Origin: Pseudoflavonifractor sp. An85
GTDB taxonomy: Bacteria; Bacillota; Clostridia; Oscillospirales; Oscillospiraceae
DNA: 64,000 bases
Reading direction: 5' to 3'
NCBI RefSeq assembly: GCF_002161235.1
Contig: NZ_NFHE01000001.1
Span: 186,001-250,000, forward strand
Shown here: piece by piece, positions 23,718 through 33,384 of the stretch
Numbering within the stretch: position 1 is the stretch's first letter
Layout of the letters: each line of letters starts with the position of its first letter
Translations under genes and position numbers: made by a program
The notes under the pieces: generated by a model
Database searches by the model: none
What the model was told of the DNA's origin: nothing
Seen by the model: the letters and a program-made list of their open reading frames with translations, nothing else

Positions 23718-25020
23718 ATGACGGGGATAAAATGGAAGAGAATGCTCGCCGCCTTGTGCTGCGCTTTCATCGCCATATCCGGCGGGTGTGCAAATCCCAG
23801 CACTTCTTCGGGCAGTTCTGTTTCCCAGGAATCCGGCATACCGGCGTCGCAGGAAACGTCTGAGACACAGGCTCCATCTCAGATGGCGGAGAGTGCGTAC
23901 GAACCGTCCGCCCCGTCGTCAAGCGTTCCTGAAAGTCAGAGCAAGCCGCCGGAGAGCGGCAGGCCCTCTGTCGCCTGGAGCAGTATAGACGATATTTTGG
24001 CAGGGATGTCTCTGCGCGGTAAGATATGCCAGATGCTGGTTCTCAGCCCGGAACTGCTCACCGGCGTTTCCGGTGTAACAGCGGCCGGAGAAACCACACG
24101 GCAGGCGCTTGTTGATATGCCGGTGGGCGGCCTGATATACAGCCGTCCCAACCTGAAAAGCCGGCAGCAGGTATGTAAAATGCTGTCCAACACCCAGAGC
24201 TATTCCAAAATACCGCTCATACTGACCTGCGACGAGGAAGGCGGGCGCGTCAACCGGCTGATGAGTACGGTGGGTACGACATATATCGGGCCGATGTTCG
24301 GGTATAGGGACCAGGGGGGCGGAAACCGCGAGGCAGAACGCCCACACCATTGCTTCGGATATGCGGGTGCTGGGATTTAACGCCGACCTGGCTCCGGTGG
24401 CGGATGTGTGGTCGAATCCGGACAATACGGTCATCGGCGACCGGGCTTACAGCGACGATTTCGCACAGGCGGCTGAATTGATCCCTGAGGCGGTCCGGGG
24501 CTTTCACAGCGGCGGCGTGGCAACCACGCTGAAGCACTTCCCAGGCCACGGGGATGCGCTGGCCGATTCCCATGACGGCGCTGTATATGTGTCGAAGCCC
24601 CTCGAACAGCTGCGCCGGGAGGAACTGCTGCCCTTTCGGGCGGGGATTGCCTCCGGCAGCGATATGGTGATGATCGGGCATTTGATCCTGACCGAAATCG
24701 ACGCCGCCCAGCCCGCGCCGTTTTCCTACCGCATCGTCACGGAGCTGCTCAGGGAGGAGCTGGGCTTTCAGGGAGTGGTCATTACCGACGGGCTGCAGAT
24801 GAAGGCGCTGACCGACTCCTATACCAGCGGGGAAATCGCCCGCCGTGCGGTGTCGGCAGGAGTAGATATCCTGCTTTGCCCGTCAAACCCGCAGGCGGCC
24901 GTCTCCGCTTTGGAGGAAGCGGTCGCGTTGGGAGAAATCAGCGAAGAGCGGATCAACCAAAGTGTGCGCCGGATCCTTGCCATGAAGGTGAACCGCGGGG
25001 TTTTGAAACTGGAGGGCTGA
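23718..25020 (+). pseudogene. Lipoprotein GH3 beta-N-acetylhexosaminidase, frameshifted
   Basis: Two frames join into a glycoside hydrolase family 3 lipoprotein of about 430 residues. The first half has a lipobox (ISGGC), a Ser/Pro-rich stalk and GH3 sequence up to LTCDEEGGRVNRLMS. The second half, from 24361, has NADLAPVADVW, the KHFPGHG motif and GVVITDGLQM. The break is one extra G in the G6 run at 24314-24319; reading five Gs gives continuous sequence through GAETARQNAHTIASDMR. NagZ-like enzymes release GlcNAc from muropeptides outside the cell membrane. It may be a sequencing or homopolymer slip. Confidence 0.75.
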
Positions 25021-25062
25021 GAAAGCCCTGCTGTCCGCACACCAGCTTCAGGAGGAAAGAGA

Positions 25063-26250
25063 ATGAACGAACAAACCGATTTGATTCAATATACCAAAAA
25101 GCGAAGCCTCTGCAGGCGGCTGCTGCCGCTTCTGCTGGCGATGGGGTTGCTGCTTGTCGGCTGCTCCGGCGGGACGGAGCCTTCGGAGCCGTCTTCCGAT
25201 ACAGGCAGCTCCACAGCGTCCGCCAGCAGCACGCCTGCCGCTTCGGCGCCGGAGCCGGAACCTGAGCCGGAAACGCTGGAGCAGGAGCTTTTGAAAAAGC
25301 GGGGCGTCGCCTTTGACCAGTCGGATTACAAAACCTTTACCGGCGCAGAAGGCGTGCTGAGCCTGCAAACCGTCTTTTCGGATCTCAACCCCAAAAAGGC
25401 CGGCGGCAATCTGTCCAGCGTCTTCCTGTCCGGCGGAAAAATCTATCAGTACCGCTGCGACGCGACCCTGCCGGGGGGACAGAACTGCCGGGAGGTGGGA
25501 ACCCTGCCCCTTGCGGAACAGCCCGTCTACCTCCAGGCCAACGATTTCAACGGCGCCGACCTGGAGGTGGTCTACCGGGGCGGCAAACGGTATTCGGTCA
25601 AGTCTGCCAGCAACAACGGCCCGTACACTGCGACGGAGAGCAAGTATCTCCATCCTGTCCTGACGCACGCCTGGCGCTACAACGCAGACGGAAAAACGCT
25701 GACCGAGGACGTCGGGCTGCGGGACAGAGCCCAGCGGATTGTGCACGTCGGAGGCAGCTATCTGCTGATCGCAGACGGGAAGCTGGAGGCGGCGGCAGAA
25801 CGGAAAATCCCATCTGACGGGTACTATTTTGACGACGGTGAGGACGGCTATATTGTTTACGAGGTGGCGGACGAGGCCGTGGGGGACGGAGAAAAAGCGG
25901 TTGCCATCTTAAATGGGAACATCCTGGCGACCGATCAGGCGTTTTACCAGATCATGTACGACGATATCTCCGAGAATGATCTGAGCTATGAGGAAAAGAC
26001 CACCAACGCCGACGGCACCCCCGCCGCCTATCTCCCAAAATTCGGCGGCGGCAACCGCTACCGGCTTGTAAAGCTGGAGCTGCTGAGCCGGTATTACAGC
26101 GACGTGCTCACCATCGCCCATGATTATATCATCACGGCGGACTACAAGCTTCTCCCCGCCACGGAGGCGATAGGCGAGGACTATGAATCGGGCTACATCG
26201 CATACCCGCCGGATGTGATGGAGAAGCTCCTCGCTCTGGATGGCTATTGA
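25063..26250 (+). CDS. Large lipoprotein of unknown function
   Basis: A 395-residue protein with a membrane-targeting lipobox (LLLAMGLLLVGC) near residue 34, then a Ser/Ala/Pro/Glu-rich linker (about 36-70) and a beta-rich domain. It sits 42 bases after the GH3 gene, with a GGAGGAAAGAG site, and is followed by another lipoprotein. No family is recognised. Repeated Asp/Gly/Tyr-rich stretches (for example DGYYFDDGEDGYIVYEV) suggest an extracellular beta fold. A role with the muropeptide-releasing enzyme upstream is only a guess. Confidence 0.6.
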   Translation: MNEQTDLIQYTKKRSLCRRLLPLLLAMGLLLVGCSGGTEPSEPSSDTGSSTASASSTPAASAPEPEPEPETLEQELLKKRGVAFDQSDYKTFTGAEGVLSLQTVFSDLNPKKAGGNLSSVFLSGGKIYQYRCDATLPGGQNCREVGTLPLAEQPVYLQANDFNGADLEVVYRGGKRYSVKSASNNGPYTATESKYLHPVLTHAWRYNADGKTLTEDVGLRDRAQRIVHVGGSYLLIADGKLEAAAERKIPSDGYYFDDGEDGYIVYEVADEAVGDGEKAVAILNGNILATDQAFYQIMYDDISENDLSYEEKTTNADGTPAAYLPKFGGGNRYRLVKLELLSRYYSDVLTIAHDYIITADYKLLPATEAIGEDYESGYIAYPPDVMEKLLALDGY

Positions 26251-26283
26251 AATTAATAAAAATCGATCAGGAGGCATTCTGCT

Positions 26284-27420
26284 ATGAAAAAGAAAAGCGT
26301 ATTATCCCTGCTGCTGGCGGCGGCGCTGGCGCTCTCCCTCGCCGGTTGCGCCGGGCAGGGGCAGCCGGGCGGAAAGGAGCCTGTCGTCAACAGCGACGGG
26401 ACCATCACGAAAGAAGAAAACGACGTAAAAATCACTGAGACAGCGGCCAGGTCCATCGAAACCGAGCTGTATGAAACGGCGGATTTCAGCCTGCAGATCC
26501 CCAAGGGCTGGACAGTCACCAGCGGCGGTACGGCCATGTACCATTCCATCCGGGTGCAGGATCCCAGCCAGCCCCTCAACCAGATGTTTGTCCTGCTGAA
26601 GGCGGAGGGCCTGCTGCACAGCCAGGAGGGAAAGGACGCCTATGCGTATAACGTCACCATGGGGAACACATGGGCGCAGATGCTTTCCCAGGCGCCGGTG
26701 CTGACAACCCCCTCCACCGAAAACTTTTTCAAGCTGTTTTCGGAATACGCGGCGTTTGTAGAGCAGTGGGAGCCGAGCTATGCCGGCTATACCTTCCCCC
26801 GGTTTGACGGCTTTGCCGTGACCGACCGCTTTGCCTCGGCCAGTCTCCTGTCCTCGTATGCTCTGGGAGAAGAGACGCTGCGGGCGTCCTTTACCGAAAA
26901 CGGCAAGGAAGGCGAGGGGATGTTCGCCGCGTCGGTGGTGGACTTCGGAAGCGTTGATATTGCCGCAGGACTGCCGGTAGGATATATCATCCCCCGGGCG
27001 GACGGCGGCTACTACATGGCATACAACGTCATGGCGGTCACCGCCGCGAAGGATACCTTCATCGAATGGGAGAGCGTCCTCACCAAATGCCTTGGAACGC
27101 TCGCCTATTCTGAGAGTTTCGTAAAAGCCACTGAGCAGGCCGGTGAAGAAAAGGTGGCGATGTCAAAGGAAATCAGCCGCATCACCAACGAGAGGCTGGA
27201 AATCATCATGGCGGCCTGGGAGGACCGGAACGTCGAGCAGGACATCACCAGCCAGATGCAGAGCGACGAAACCGGCGGCTACGAGCGCGTGTACGACACG
27301 CAGACCGGCGAAATCTACCGGGCGGAGGCCGGATGGTATGAAAGCACCGGCAGTGACCGCTACAAGCCGGTGACTGAAAACAAAATGTATGCAGAGCCCA
27401 TCAGCGGTTACATCGAATAG
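26284..27420 (+). CDS. Second lipoprotein of unknown function
   Basis: This 378-residue protein begins MKKKSVLSLLLAAALALSLA followed by GC, a clear lipoprotein signal. After a short linker comes a domain starting with an FSLQIPKGWTV-type segment and having conserved aromatic residues; its C-terminus is Glu-rich and helical (AMSKEISRITNERLEIIMA). It lies 33 bases after the first lipoprotein, behind AGGAGGC, so they are likely one operon. No enzymatic motif seen. Confidence 0.6.
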   Translation: MKKKSVLSLLLAAALALSLAGCAGQGQPGGKEPVVNSDGTITKEENDVKITETAARSIETELYETADFSLQIPKGWTVTSGGTAMYHSIRVQDPSQPLNQMFVLLKAEGLLHSQEGKDAYAYNVTMGNTWAQMLSQAPVLTTPSTENFFKLFSEYAAFVEQWEPSYAGYTFPRFDGFAVTDRFASASLLSSYALGEETLRASFTENGKEGEGMFAASVVDFGSVDIAAGLPVGYIIPRADGGYYMAYNVMAVTAAKDTFIEWESVLTKCLGTLAYSESFVKATEQAGEEKVAMSKEISRITNERLEIIMAAWEDRNVEQDITSQMQSDETGGYERVYDTQTGEIYRAEAGWYESTGSDRYKPVTENKMYAEPISGYIE

Positions 27421-27472
27421 GGAAGCGGCGGAAAACCGCAAACAAGGAATACATGACAAGGAGGGAAACGGA

Positions 27473-27817
27473 ATGCGTCAGGTGAAAAGGCTCCTTCCCT
27501 ATGTCCGGCGGTATGTGCAGATGGCCGTTTACGACGTGCTGGACGCGGAGGGGGCGGAATACCGGAAAGAGGAAAGCGGCGCGGTGGTCGCCCGGCTTTC
27601 GGTTTACGGGAACGTCAGCACCTTCAGCCTTTCGACAGAGATACAGGATGTGGGGACCGGACTGACGGTTTCCATGCGTGAACCCTGTCCCGGCCTGTCG
27701 GCCCAGGGAGAGGAACGGGCGGTGACCGCCGTAGCCGATAAGGTTGCCCAGTACCTTGAGAACGAGCTGATGATCAACCGCCGCTGTTTCGTGCCGGACC
27801 GGCATTATGCCGTATAG
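27473..27817 (+). CDS. Paralog 2 of the unknown ~110-residue family
   Basis: The start is the ATG at 27473 behind AAGGAGGG; a longer frame from 27389 lacks a site. The 114-residue product has the same layout as 23357-23683: LLPYVRRYVQMAVYDVLD, a middle ending LTVSMREPCPGLS, and a YLENELM tail. A TAG at 27815-27817 ends it, but an in-frame zinc-ribbon tail follows (next entry), so the original protein may have been longer or two genes may have fused. Function unknown. Confidence 0.55.
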   Translation: MRQVKRLLPYVRRYVQMAVYDVLDAEGAEYRKEESGAVVARLSVYGNVSTFSLSTEIQDVGTGLTVSMREPCPGLSAQGEERAVTAVADKVAQYLENELMINRRCFVPDRHYAV

Positions 27818-28012
27818 GGAACAGCGGCGCAGGCACAGGCGGAAATCGGCCGGATCCGTGCGGAAGCGGAAGCGGCCAAGGCTGCGCAGACTGCTGCACA
27901 AACTCCGGCCGCGCCTGACGGTACGGTATGCCCCTCGTGCGGCGCGTCCGCTGCCCCGGGCGTGAAATTCTGTCCGGAATGCGGGGCGCCGCTCTCCCGG
28001 CAGAGCGAATAA
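27818..28012 (+). pseudogene. Zinc-ribbon tail remnant in frame after the TAG
   Basis: Directly after the TAG, in the same phase, 64 codons encode an Ala/Glu-rich helix (QAQAEIGRIRAEAEAAKAA) and a double CxxC zinc ribbon (CPSCGASAAPGVKFCPECG), ending at TAA. There is no start codon or ribosome site of its own. Such tails occur on SPFH/YdjL-type and virion-core-like proteins of gut Firmicutes. The amber codon may mark a broken fusion. Confidence 0.55.
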
Positions 28013-28047
28013 ACAGACAATGAATCTGAATATCTGGAGGGATATCT

Positions 28048-28179
28048 ATGGCAAATGAATCGAGAGTATTCCGGCTGCCCGCCGGTATGAGTACCCAGGT
28101 AGTGGCGAACGCCGTATCGTCGTTCCTGTCCTCCGCCAAAGGGATGGAGGTACAGAGCGCCGAAACCACAGAAGGCTAG
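28048..28179 (+). pseudogene. N-terminal 43 residues of a truncated small protein
   Basis: An ATG with GGAGGGA upstream opens a frame beginning MANESRVFRLPAGMSTQVV and stopping at TAG after EGG-like coding (TTEG). The frame then stays open to 28287 (LSDGSGTEQEERKESW...), so one stop may have cut a longer gene. The start resembles the first domain of small proteins often beside zinc-ribbon genes. I do not know its function. Confidence 0.4.
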
Positions 28180-28287
28180 GCTCTTCACGCGGGAACTATT
28201 AAACAACAGCTATCTGATGGGAGCGGCACTGAGCAGGAGGAACGAAAGGAAAGTTGGATTAGTAGATTGTTTAGGAAAAATGAATGA

Positions 28288-28560
28288 TATGCCCGGCGGT
28301 ATGTGCTCCTGGTGATTTATGATGTGCTGGACGGCGAGAGGGTGACTTACCAAAAGGGAGAGGAGACCATTGTGGCCAAAGCGGAGGCATACGGTAATCC
28401 CAGCACCTTTTCCATCTCTGCTGAGGAGCAGGAGATGGGTACCGAGCTGAAGGTCACCCTGCTGCAGCCCTGCGAGGGCTTGTCCAAACAGGGAAAAGAG
28501 TGAGCCATAACCGCCGTGGCGGATCGTACGGTATCTGGAAAACGAGCTTTTGATACACAG
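28288..28560 (+). pseudogene. Paralog 3 (decayed) of the unknown ~110-residue family
   Basis: The sequence from ARRYVLLVIYDVLDGERV to LKVTLLQPCEGLSKQGKE follows the pattern of paralogs 1 and 2, but the N-terminal start is lost, a TGA (28501-28503) replaces an Arg codon, and the tail (VRYLENELLIHSS) continues in a shifted frame. It is a clear pseudogene. The three copies lie in one 5-kb region, so local duplication is likely. Confidence 0.65.
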
Positions 28561-28665
28561 CAGCGTGGTCCAGATCACCAGCGACTGCTGGTCACTCCGC
28601 CTGACCATCCATCGGGGCCGTCCCACACAAGCACACAGCATTGTCAGAAAGGAAGGAAACAAACG

Positions 28666-29550
28666 ATGAAAGAAAAACAAAGCATTATTAAGTTCCTGAT
28701 TCTGGCGGTCATCCTGGCAGTGGCCCTGACCGCCGGCTTTGCCACTGGTGCCATGAAAACGGCGGCCCTGACCGCCGACTGGACCCTCAGCCTGAGGGCT
28801 ATCCTGCGTCTGGCGGCCATGGCGGCAGGGGTGCTGCTGGCGGAGTGGGTGGCGGAGTTCTTCTTGACCCTCTGCAAGCCCAGGACCCACCGGGCCCGGT
28901 CCATCCTCTCCATCACCCGTAGCTTCCTGCGCTATACCGCAGCCATTGTCATCCTCTGCTGGGGTCTACACCTCCTGGGTGTGAATATTCTGGCTATTGT
29001 GGCCAGCCTGGGTGTTTTGGCCTTAATCGTCGGCTTTGCCGCCGACAGCATCATCGCCGACCTGGTCACGGGCGTGTTCATCCTCTTTGATAGCCAGTAC
29101 AATGTGGGGGACATCATAGAGGTGGACGGCTTCCGGGGCGTGGTGACGGACATCGGCATCCGCACCACCTCTATCACCGACGCCAGCGAGAACATCAAGA
29201 TTGTAAACAATGCGGATATGCGGAACATCCTCAACCGTTCCGACCACGTGTCCAAGTCCTTTTGCGACATCTCCATCCCCTATACCTGTGATCTGGAGGC
29301 ACTGGAGGAGAAATTCCCGTCCCTGCTGGAGGAGATCCGGCAGAAGCGTGCGGACGTCATGTTGGACACGCCGGTCTACCTGGGGGTGCAGCAGCTGGCT
29401 GACAGCGCCGTGGTGCTGCGTTTCTGCGTGGACGTGAAAGAAAAGGACATCTATGGCGGTGCGCGGATCCTCAATCGGGATCTGCTCTTGGGCCTGCGCC
29501 AGCTGGGTGTGGAGTGCCCCTTCCCCCAGCTGGACGTCCACTCTATGTGA
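28666..29550 (+). CDS. MscS-family mechanosensitive channel
   Basis: The ATG at 28666 follows AAAGGAAGGAAA, giving 294 residues. Three membrane segments lie in the first ~135 residues; the pore-lining third helix and MscS beta domain follow (NILAIVASLGVLALIVGFAA, DLVTGVFILFDSQYNVGDII). Residue patterns such as GVFILFD and VGD are classic MscS motifs. It releases solutes on osmotic down-shock from the cell membrane. The following gene starts 4 bases after its stop. Confidence 0.85.
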   Translation: MKEKQSIIKFLILAVILAVALTAGFATGAMKTAALTADWTLSLRAILRLAAMAAGVLLAEWVAEFFLTLCKPRTHRARSILSITRSFLRYTAAIVILCWGLHLLGVNILAIVASLGVLALIVGFAADSIIADLVTGVFILFDSQYNVGDIIEVDGFRGVVTDIGIRTTSITDASENIKIVNNADMRNILNRSDHVSKSFCDISIPYTCDLEALEEKFPSLLEEIRQKRADVMLDTPVYLGVQQLADSAVVLRFCVDVKEKDIYGGARILNRDLLLGLRQLGVECPFPQLDVHSM

Positions 29551-29553
29551 GCC

Positions 29554-30663
29554 ATGGGCGGGCAGAATCTGCGGAACGCGCCGCCGATGGAGCGGAGCGC
29601 ACCGCCAAAGGAATGGAAACTTCCCCCGGAGTTCATCCTGCCCTGGGAGCCTGGCGTCCCGGAGGAGCCCCGCCCCGGGGCGGAGGCGGCCCCGCTTCCC
29701 CCGGAGTTTCAGGGCGGCGGCAGGGGTGCGCCCCGGAATCGGGAGCGCCGGCGGGGCTGGCGGATACTGGCCTCCGTCGCCATGGCCCTTCTGTTGACAG
29801 TAGCGGCCGCCGTCCCGGCAGCGGAGCTCCCCTCTCCCGAGCCGCCGACGTCAGCCGGGGACCCGCTCCCCACGGTGCCGCCGGAGACCACGCCTCCGGG
29901 CGGAGAGGAAAGCCCCGGCCCAGTCCAGACGCCGGAACCCATCACTTTTTTCTCGGCCATGATGAACGGATCCGAGGGTTTTTTGCAGGTGGCCTTCCCG
30001 GAGCCAGAGACCATTGCCTCGGCCAAGGTCACCCAGTTTGACACCATCACCCAGCGTCCTTTTTATGAGGATACTTTCGGTGAGGGCATCCCCCGGGCGG
30101 ACATCGATGCCGGGCTGTATACCGCTTTCTATGTGGTTTATCCCCCGGATTTCGACGACTACTGGGCAGAGGCGGGGGCGGACACCTACCCCACCTTTGA
30201 GATGCGTCTGACGGTGGAACAGGTAAATGGGGAAACGGAGACCTACACCGCTGCCGACTTGGGCCGATGCCCCCAGCTGCGGGGAGAGTATGATGAAACA
30301 ACCAACACCGTGACGATGAAGGTCTGGTGGGACGACGGGGAGGACTTCCCACAGGTGGTGCCCGTCGCGCCGGAGCAGGCCGAGGGCGACACCCTAAGCG
30401 TCACCGTCTATGTGGACGGGGAGCCCCTGCCGCCGGAGGCCTATGCCCTGAGCCAGGTGCGCGAGGAATCCCAGTACTCCACCTCGGACAATCCAGATGT
30501 GCTTCTGACGAGATACACCTACATCACCGTGGCCACCGCCTCCCTGCCCCAGCCTCTGGCTGCGGAGTCCGCCCTGAGCTGCGCCGTCCACATGACCCTC
30601 TCCGGCCAGCCTTTTACCTATAGTCTGCCTATCAGCACTGCCCCGAGGGACATCTACTGGTAA
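29554..30663 (+). CDS. Membrane-anchored Pro-rich extracellular protein
   Basis: A 369-residue protein starting four bases after the channel stop, so coupled to it. The first ~70 residues are Pro-rich and basic, a single membrane segment (WRILASVAMALLLTVAAAVPA) follows at about 70-92, then a Pro/Glu/Thr-rich linker and a beta-rich domain with IPRADIDAGLYTAFYVVYPP. No known family is recognised. Orientation suggests the large C-terminal part is outside the cell. Pairing with the MscS gene is observed, not explained. Confidence 0.55.
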   Translation: MGGQNLRNAPPMERSAPPKEWKLPPEFILPWEPGVPEEPRPGAEAAPLPPEFQGGGRGAPRNRERRRGWRILASVAMALLLTVAAAVPAAELPSPEPPTSAGDPLPTVPPETTPPGGEESPGPVQTPEPITFFSAMMNGSEGFLQVAFPEPETIASAKVTQFDTITQRPFYEDTFGEGIPRADIDAGLYTAFYVVYPPDFDDYWAEAGADTYPTFEMRLTVEQVNGETETYTAADLGRCPQLRGEYDETTNTVTMKVWWDDGEDFPQVVPVAPEQAEGDTLSVTVYVDGEPLPPEAYALSQVREESQYSTSDNPDVLLTRYTYITVATASLPQPLAAESALSCAVHMTLSGQPFTYSLPISTAPRDIYW

Positions 30664-30669
30664 GTTTTT

Positions 30670-31335
30670 ATGATGAGTAATTTGTATCAACTGAGTCCAG
30701 TGTTTCATCGGACAAAGGCATCCGATATTGGTGTGGTCGACTCCATGGCCTTTGCAAAAGCGCATATGCATAAGTTTTCTGTCCCCCTGCCGGATGGTGT
30801 GGACTATCACTTCCCTGGCGGCGAGGGCGCCGAGCCGGTCACCGTAAGCTTTGCCGCATGGATGTTAAAGGACGGAAACGGCGGCTACAAGGCCCTGGAA
30901 GATCCCGTCACATCCAAAGCGGTAAAGCCTGCCGTGGAGACGGAGAAAGTCAAGCGGCGTAAGGTTCTCATCACGGCGGCGTTCCGTTCGGAAATGGCAG
31001 ATGAGTATGCCCTGAATGACGAGAACGGGAATCCCCGGTACGCCGTCAGGCTGCATGCCAACGGCGGGGCTTTTGAAGCGGACGGGACCGATCTGCTGTA
31101 TATGAAGCCGCGGTCGCTGGAATTTGCAGACCAGGAGCTTTTCTATGTGGAGGCTACCTGCCTGAAACCGACGAGCAGCGGCAAGGTATTCACCGGCTGG
31201 TACAGGGATAAAGCCTGCACCGCCGGCCCGGTAACAGGGCTTAAAATCCTTGAAGAGCTGAAAGAGCGTCCCGTCAGGGAAGCGCCCTATGCGCCGATGG
31301 ATCTCTACGCCAAATGGGAGACGCAGGAAAGCTGA
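30670..31335 (+). CDS. Unknown 221-residue protein with a C-terminal Flg_new-like repeat
   Basis: The start (ATG at 30670) has a weak ribosome site, so the N-terminus is uncertain. No signal peptide is seen. The last ~50 residues (SSGKVFTGWYRDKACTAGP, then MDLYAKWETQ) match Listeria-Bacteroides surface repeats (InlB_B/Flg_new), usually found on secreted cell-wall proteins. The rest is not recognised. It may be the 3' part of a larger surface protein that lost its signal. Confidence 0.5.
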   Translation: MMSNLYQLSPVFHRTKASDIGVVDSMAFAKAHMHKFSVPLPDGVDYHFPGGEGAEPVTVSFAAWMLKDGNGGYKALEDPVTSKAVKPAVETEKVKRRKVLITAAFRSEMADEYALNDENGNPRYAVRLHANGGAFEADGTDLLYMKPRSLEFADQELFYVEATCLKPTSSGKVFTGWYRDKACTAGPVTGLKILEELKERPVREAPYAPMDLYAKWETQES

Positions 31336-31341
31336 AAACGC

Positions 31342-31389
31342 AGAAGGGATATCCCTTCTTTATGCTTTGGTATTCACCAAAGCATAAAG
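31342..31389 (+). terminator. Palindrome plus 14-bp hairpin after the 30670 gene
   Basis: An 18-bp perfect palindrome (AGAAGGGATATCCCTTCT, 31342-31359) abuts a stem with 14-bp arms (31358-31371 with 31376-31389, CTTTATGCTTTGGT). No T run follows. It may be a weak terminator or RNA element; the 150 bases after it hold only the next gene's ribosome site. Confidence 0.5.
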
Positions 31390-31557
31390 AACTTTAACTG
31401 CGGCAAAGAAGGTTATTCGTTCCGCCCTGGCTGCCTGAACCGGCGCACCGGGGAACGGATGGCATAGAAATATAGAGAAAAAGGCGGTGATACCCCAAAG
31501 AGAATCATCAAACCGTTTATTCACATGAATGTTATCTTGAAAGGAGAAAAATCAGTT

Positions 31558-33375
31558 ATGAAATTGAAGCGAAAACTGCTTGCAGGACTGCTGACGCTTT
31601 GTATGGCTGTTGGAATGGCTGTGCCGGCATTTGCGGCGAACGGCCCCTCGTCCGGGGACATGAGCGCTGCATGGGTGCAGCTGTATGATAGCAGTGTAGA
31701 AGAACCCGATGGCTATGTACTTTATAGCAACGGCGGCGAGGCTGACACGGTGGAGGGCGCTGTCTATGACAAGGCTACCAACACCATCACCCTGACAAAC
31801 TACAACCACCCGGAAATGACCCTTGCCACCAACGAGATGGGCGACGATTTGAAGCTTCATCTGGTGGGTGACAATCATATCGCCGAACTGGTTGTATGGG
31901 GCTTCGGCTGGGGCGGCAATCTGGAAATTACCGGAGACGGCTCCCTGACCATCAATGAAAACAAAACGTCTCAGACTGCGGCGATTCGCTTTATGGCCGA
32001 GGGAACACAGGGTCTGCTCAAGGTCGGCTCAAACGCTTCTGTGACAGCGTATAAGAGCGCAGGTGAAAACACTTATTCTGCGGCCTTTGTATCGACAACA
32101 TCCTCAACCCTTCCCTTCACAGGTAATCTGGAAACAGAGCTTGCCCTGACCGCCAATTCCGGCATCGAGGGGGAGACCACCGAATGGGAAAATGTCATAT
32201 ATGAAAGTAACTATGTTGCTCAAGACTGGAAGGTTCTCACCAAGGGCGAGGACGGAAAGAAATACGGCGTTAGTTACGGAACAATCTACACCGGCAGCGA
32301 TTTAACAAACGGCAAGCCTGTGGGCTATATCCACGAGCTGGTGAAGGTGGAAGGACTTCCTAGCCAAAAAGAATATCTTGCCGTTCAAATTGCTACCGTT
32401 GACGGACTTGAAAAGGACGCTCTGCCTGAGGGATATACCGACTCAGGGGAAACCATCAGCGCCAAAACAGGCGATATCAGCTCTATGACAGTGCTGATCA
32501 AGGACGGGCAGAGGTTTTATTGGGGAGCAGACCCGAATCAATCCCAGTGGTTGGTCTATCAGACCGCCGTTGATGACGTAACTGCGGAGGATTGGGGTCA
32601 GACAACCCTGACAAAAATTGTAGTGCCTGTGGCTGGAGAAGGCGTCAGCGGTGCGACCGAAGAAGATATTCCGGCAGGCTATACCACCAACGTGGTAAAG
32701 ACCGGCATGTATAGCTACTACTGCACCAATGATGTGATCAAAGTATCCCCGTCCGGGACTTCTACCGATCCGGGCACTGATCCTGGAACAAAACCTGGTG
32801 AGGATACTGGCGCCAAAGATCTGACTGCTTCCGAAACCGGTGTTTCCATCTCCCTGACCGATGGAGTGCCAGAGGGTGCAGAGCTTTATGCCGACACCAT
32901 TGCACAGGAAAGCGTGCTGGGAAGCCGTCCGGAACTGAAAGAGGAGCTGCCGGGCCTGCTGTCCATTTACGAGATCAGCGTTAGAAAAGACGGTAAAGCT
33001 CTGGAAATCAAGGATAACCCCATGACGGTCAAAATCCCGATGAACGACCACCTGAAGGGCTACAAATACTACCAGGCGGTATATCTGGGTGAAGAGCTGG
33101 AACGCTTTGACGCGGTGGCGGAAGGTGACTTCCTGGTGTTTGAGACTACCCATCTGAGCCAGTATGCTATCCTTGGCTCCAACACACCGTTTTCAACCAG
33201 TACGGTTCAGGACGGAGAGCAGACCGGCGCGGGCGATCAGTCTTCCGATACAACTATTCCGCAGACCGGGGACGGCAGCAACATGATGCTGTGGATTGGT
33301 CTTCTGGCTGCATCCGGAGCCGGCGTCTATGGCATGACGCTTTACAGCAGAAAGAAAAAGGAACAGAATATATAA
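31558..33375 (+). CDS. Large LPXTG-like cell-wall-anchored surface protein
   Basis: The ATG at 31558 follows AAAGGAG, giving 605 residues with a signal peptide (KLLAGLLTLCMAVGMAVPAF, cleavage after AFA). The body is beta-rich with Thr/Asn-rich stretches and a Thr/Pro linker near the middle (DPGTDPGTKPGED). The C-terminus ends IPQTG, a membrane segment (MMLWIGLLAASGAGVYGMTL) and a basic tail RKKKEQ, a sortase-type signal with Ile in place of Leu. The molecular role is unknown; adhesion is a guess. Confidence 0.75.
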   Translation: MKLKRKLLAGLLTLCMAVGMAVPAFAANGPSSGDMSAAWVQLYDSSVEEPDGYVLYSNGGEADTVEGAVYDKATNTITLTNYNHPEMTLATNEMGDDLKLHLVGDNHIAELVVWGFGWGGNLEITGDGSLTINENKTSQTAAIRFMAEGTQGLLKVGSNASVTAYKSAGENTYSAAFVSTTSSTLPFTGNLETELALTANSGIEGETTEWENVIYESNYVAQDWKVLTKGEDGKKYGVSYGTIYTGSDLTNGKPVGYIHELVKVEGLPSQKEYLAVQIATVDGLEKDALPEGYTDSGETISAKTGDISSMTVLIKDGQRFYWGADPNQSQWLVYQTAVDDVTAEDWGQTTLTKIVVPVAGEGVSGATEEDIPAGYTTNVVKTGMYSYYCTNDVIKVSPSGTSTDPGTDPGTKPGEDTGAKDLTASETGVSISLTDGVPEGAELYADTIAQESVLGSRPELKEELPGLLSIYEISVRKDGKALEIKDNPMTVKIPMNDHLKGYKYYQAVYLGEELERFDAVAEGDFLVFETTHLSQYAILGSNTPFSTSTVQDGEQTGAGDQSSDTTIPQTGDGSNMMLWIGLLAASGAGVYGMTLYSRKKKEQNI

Positions 33376-33384
33376 CATTTTACG

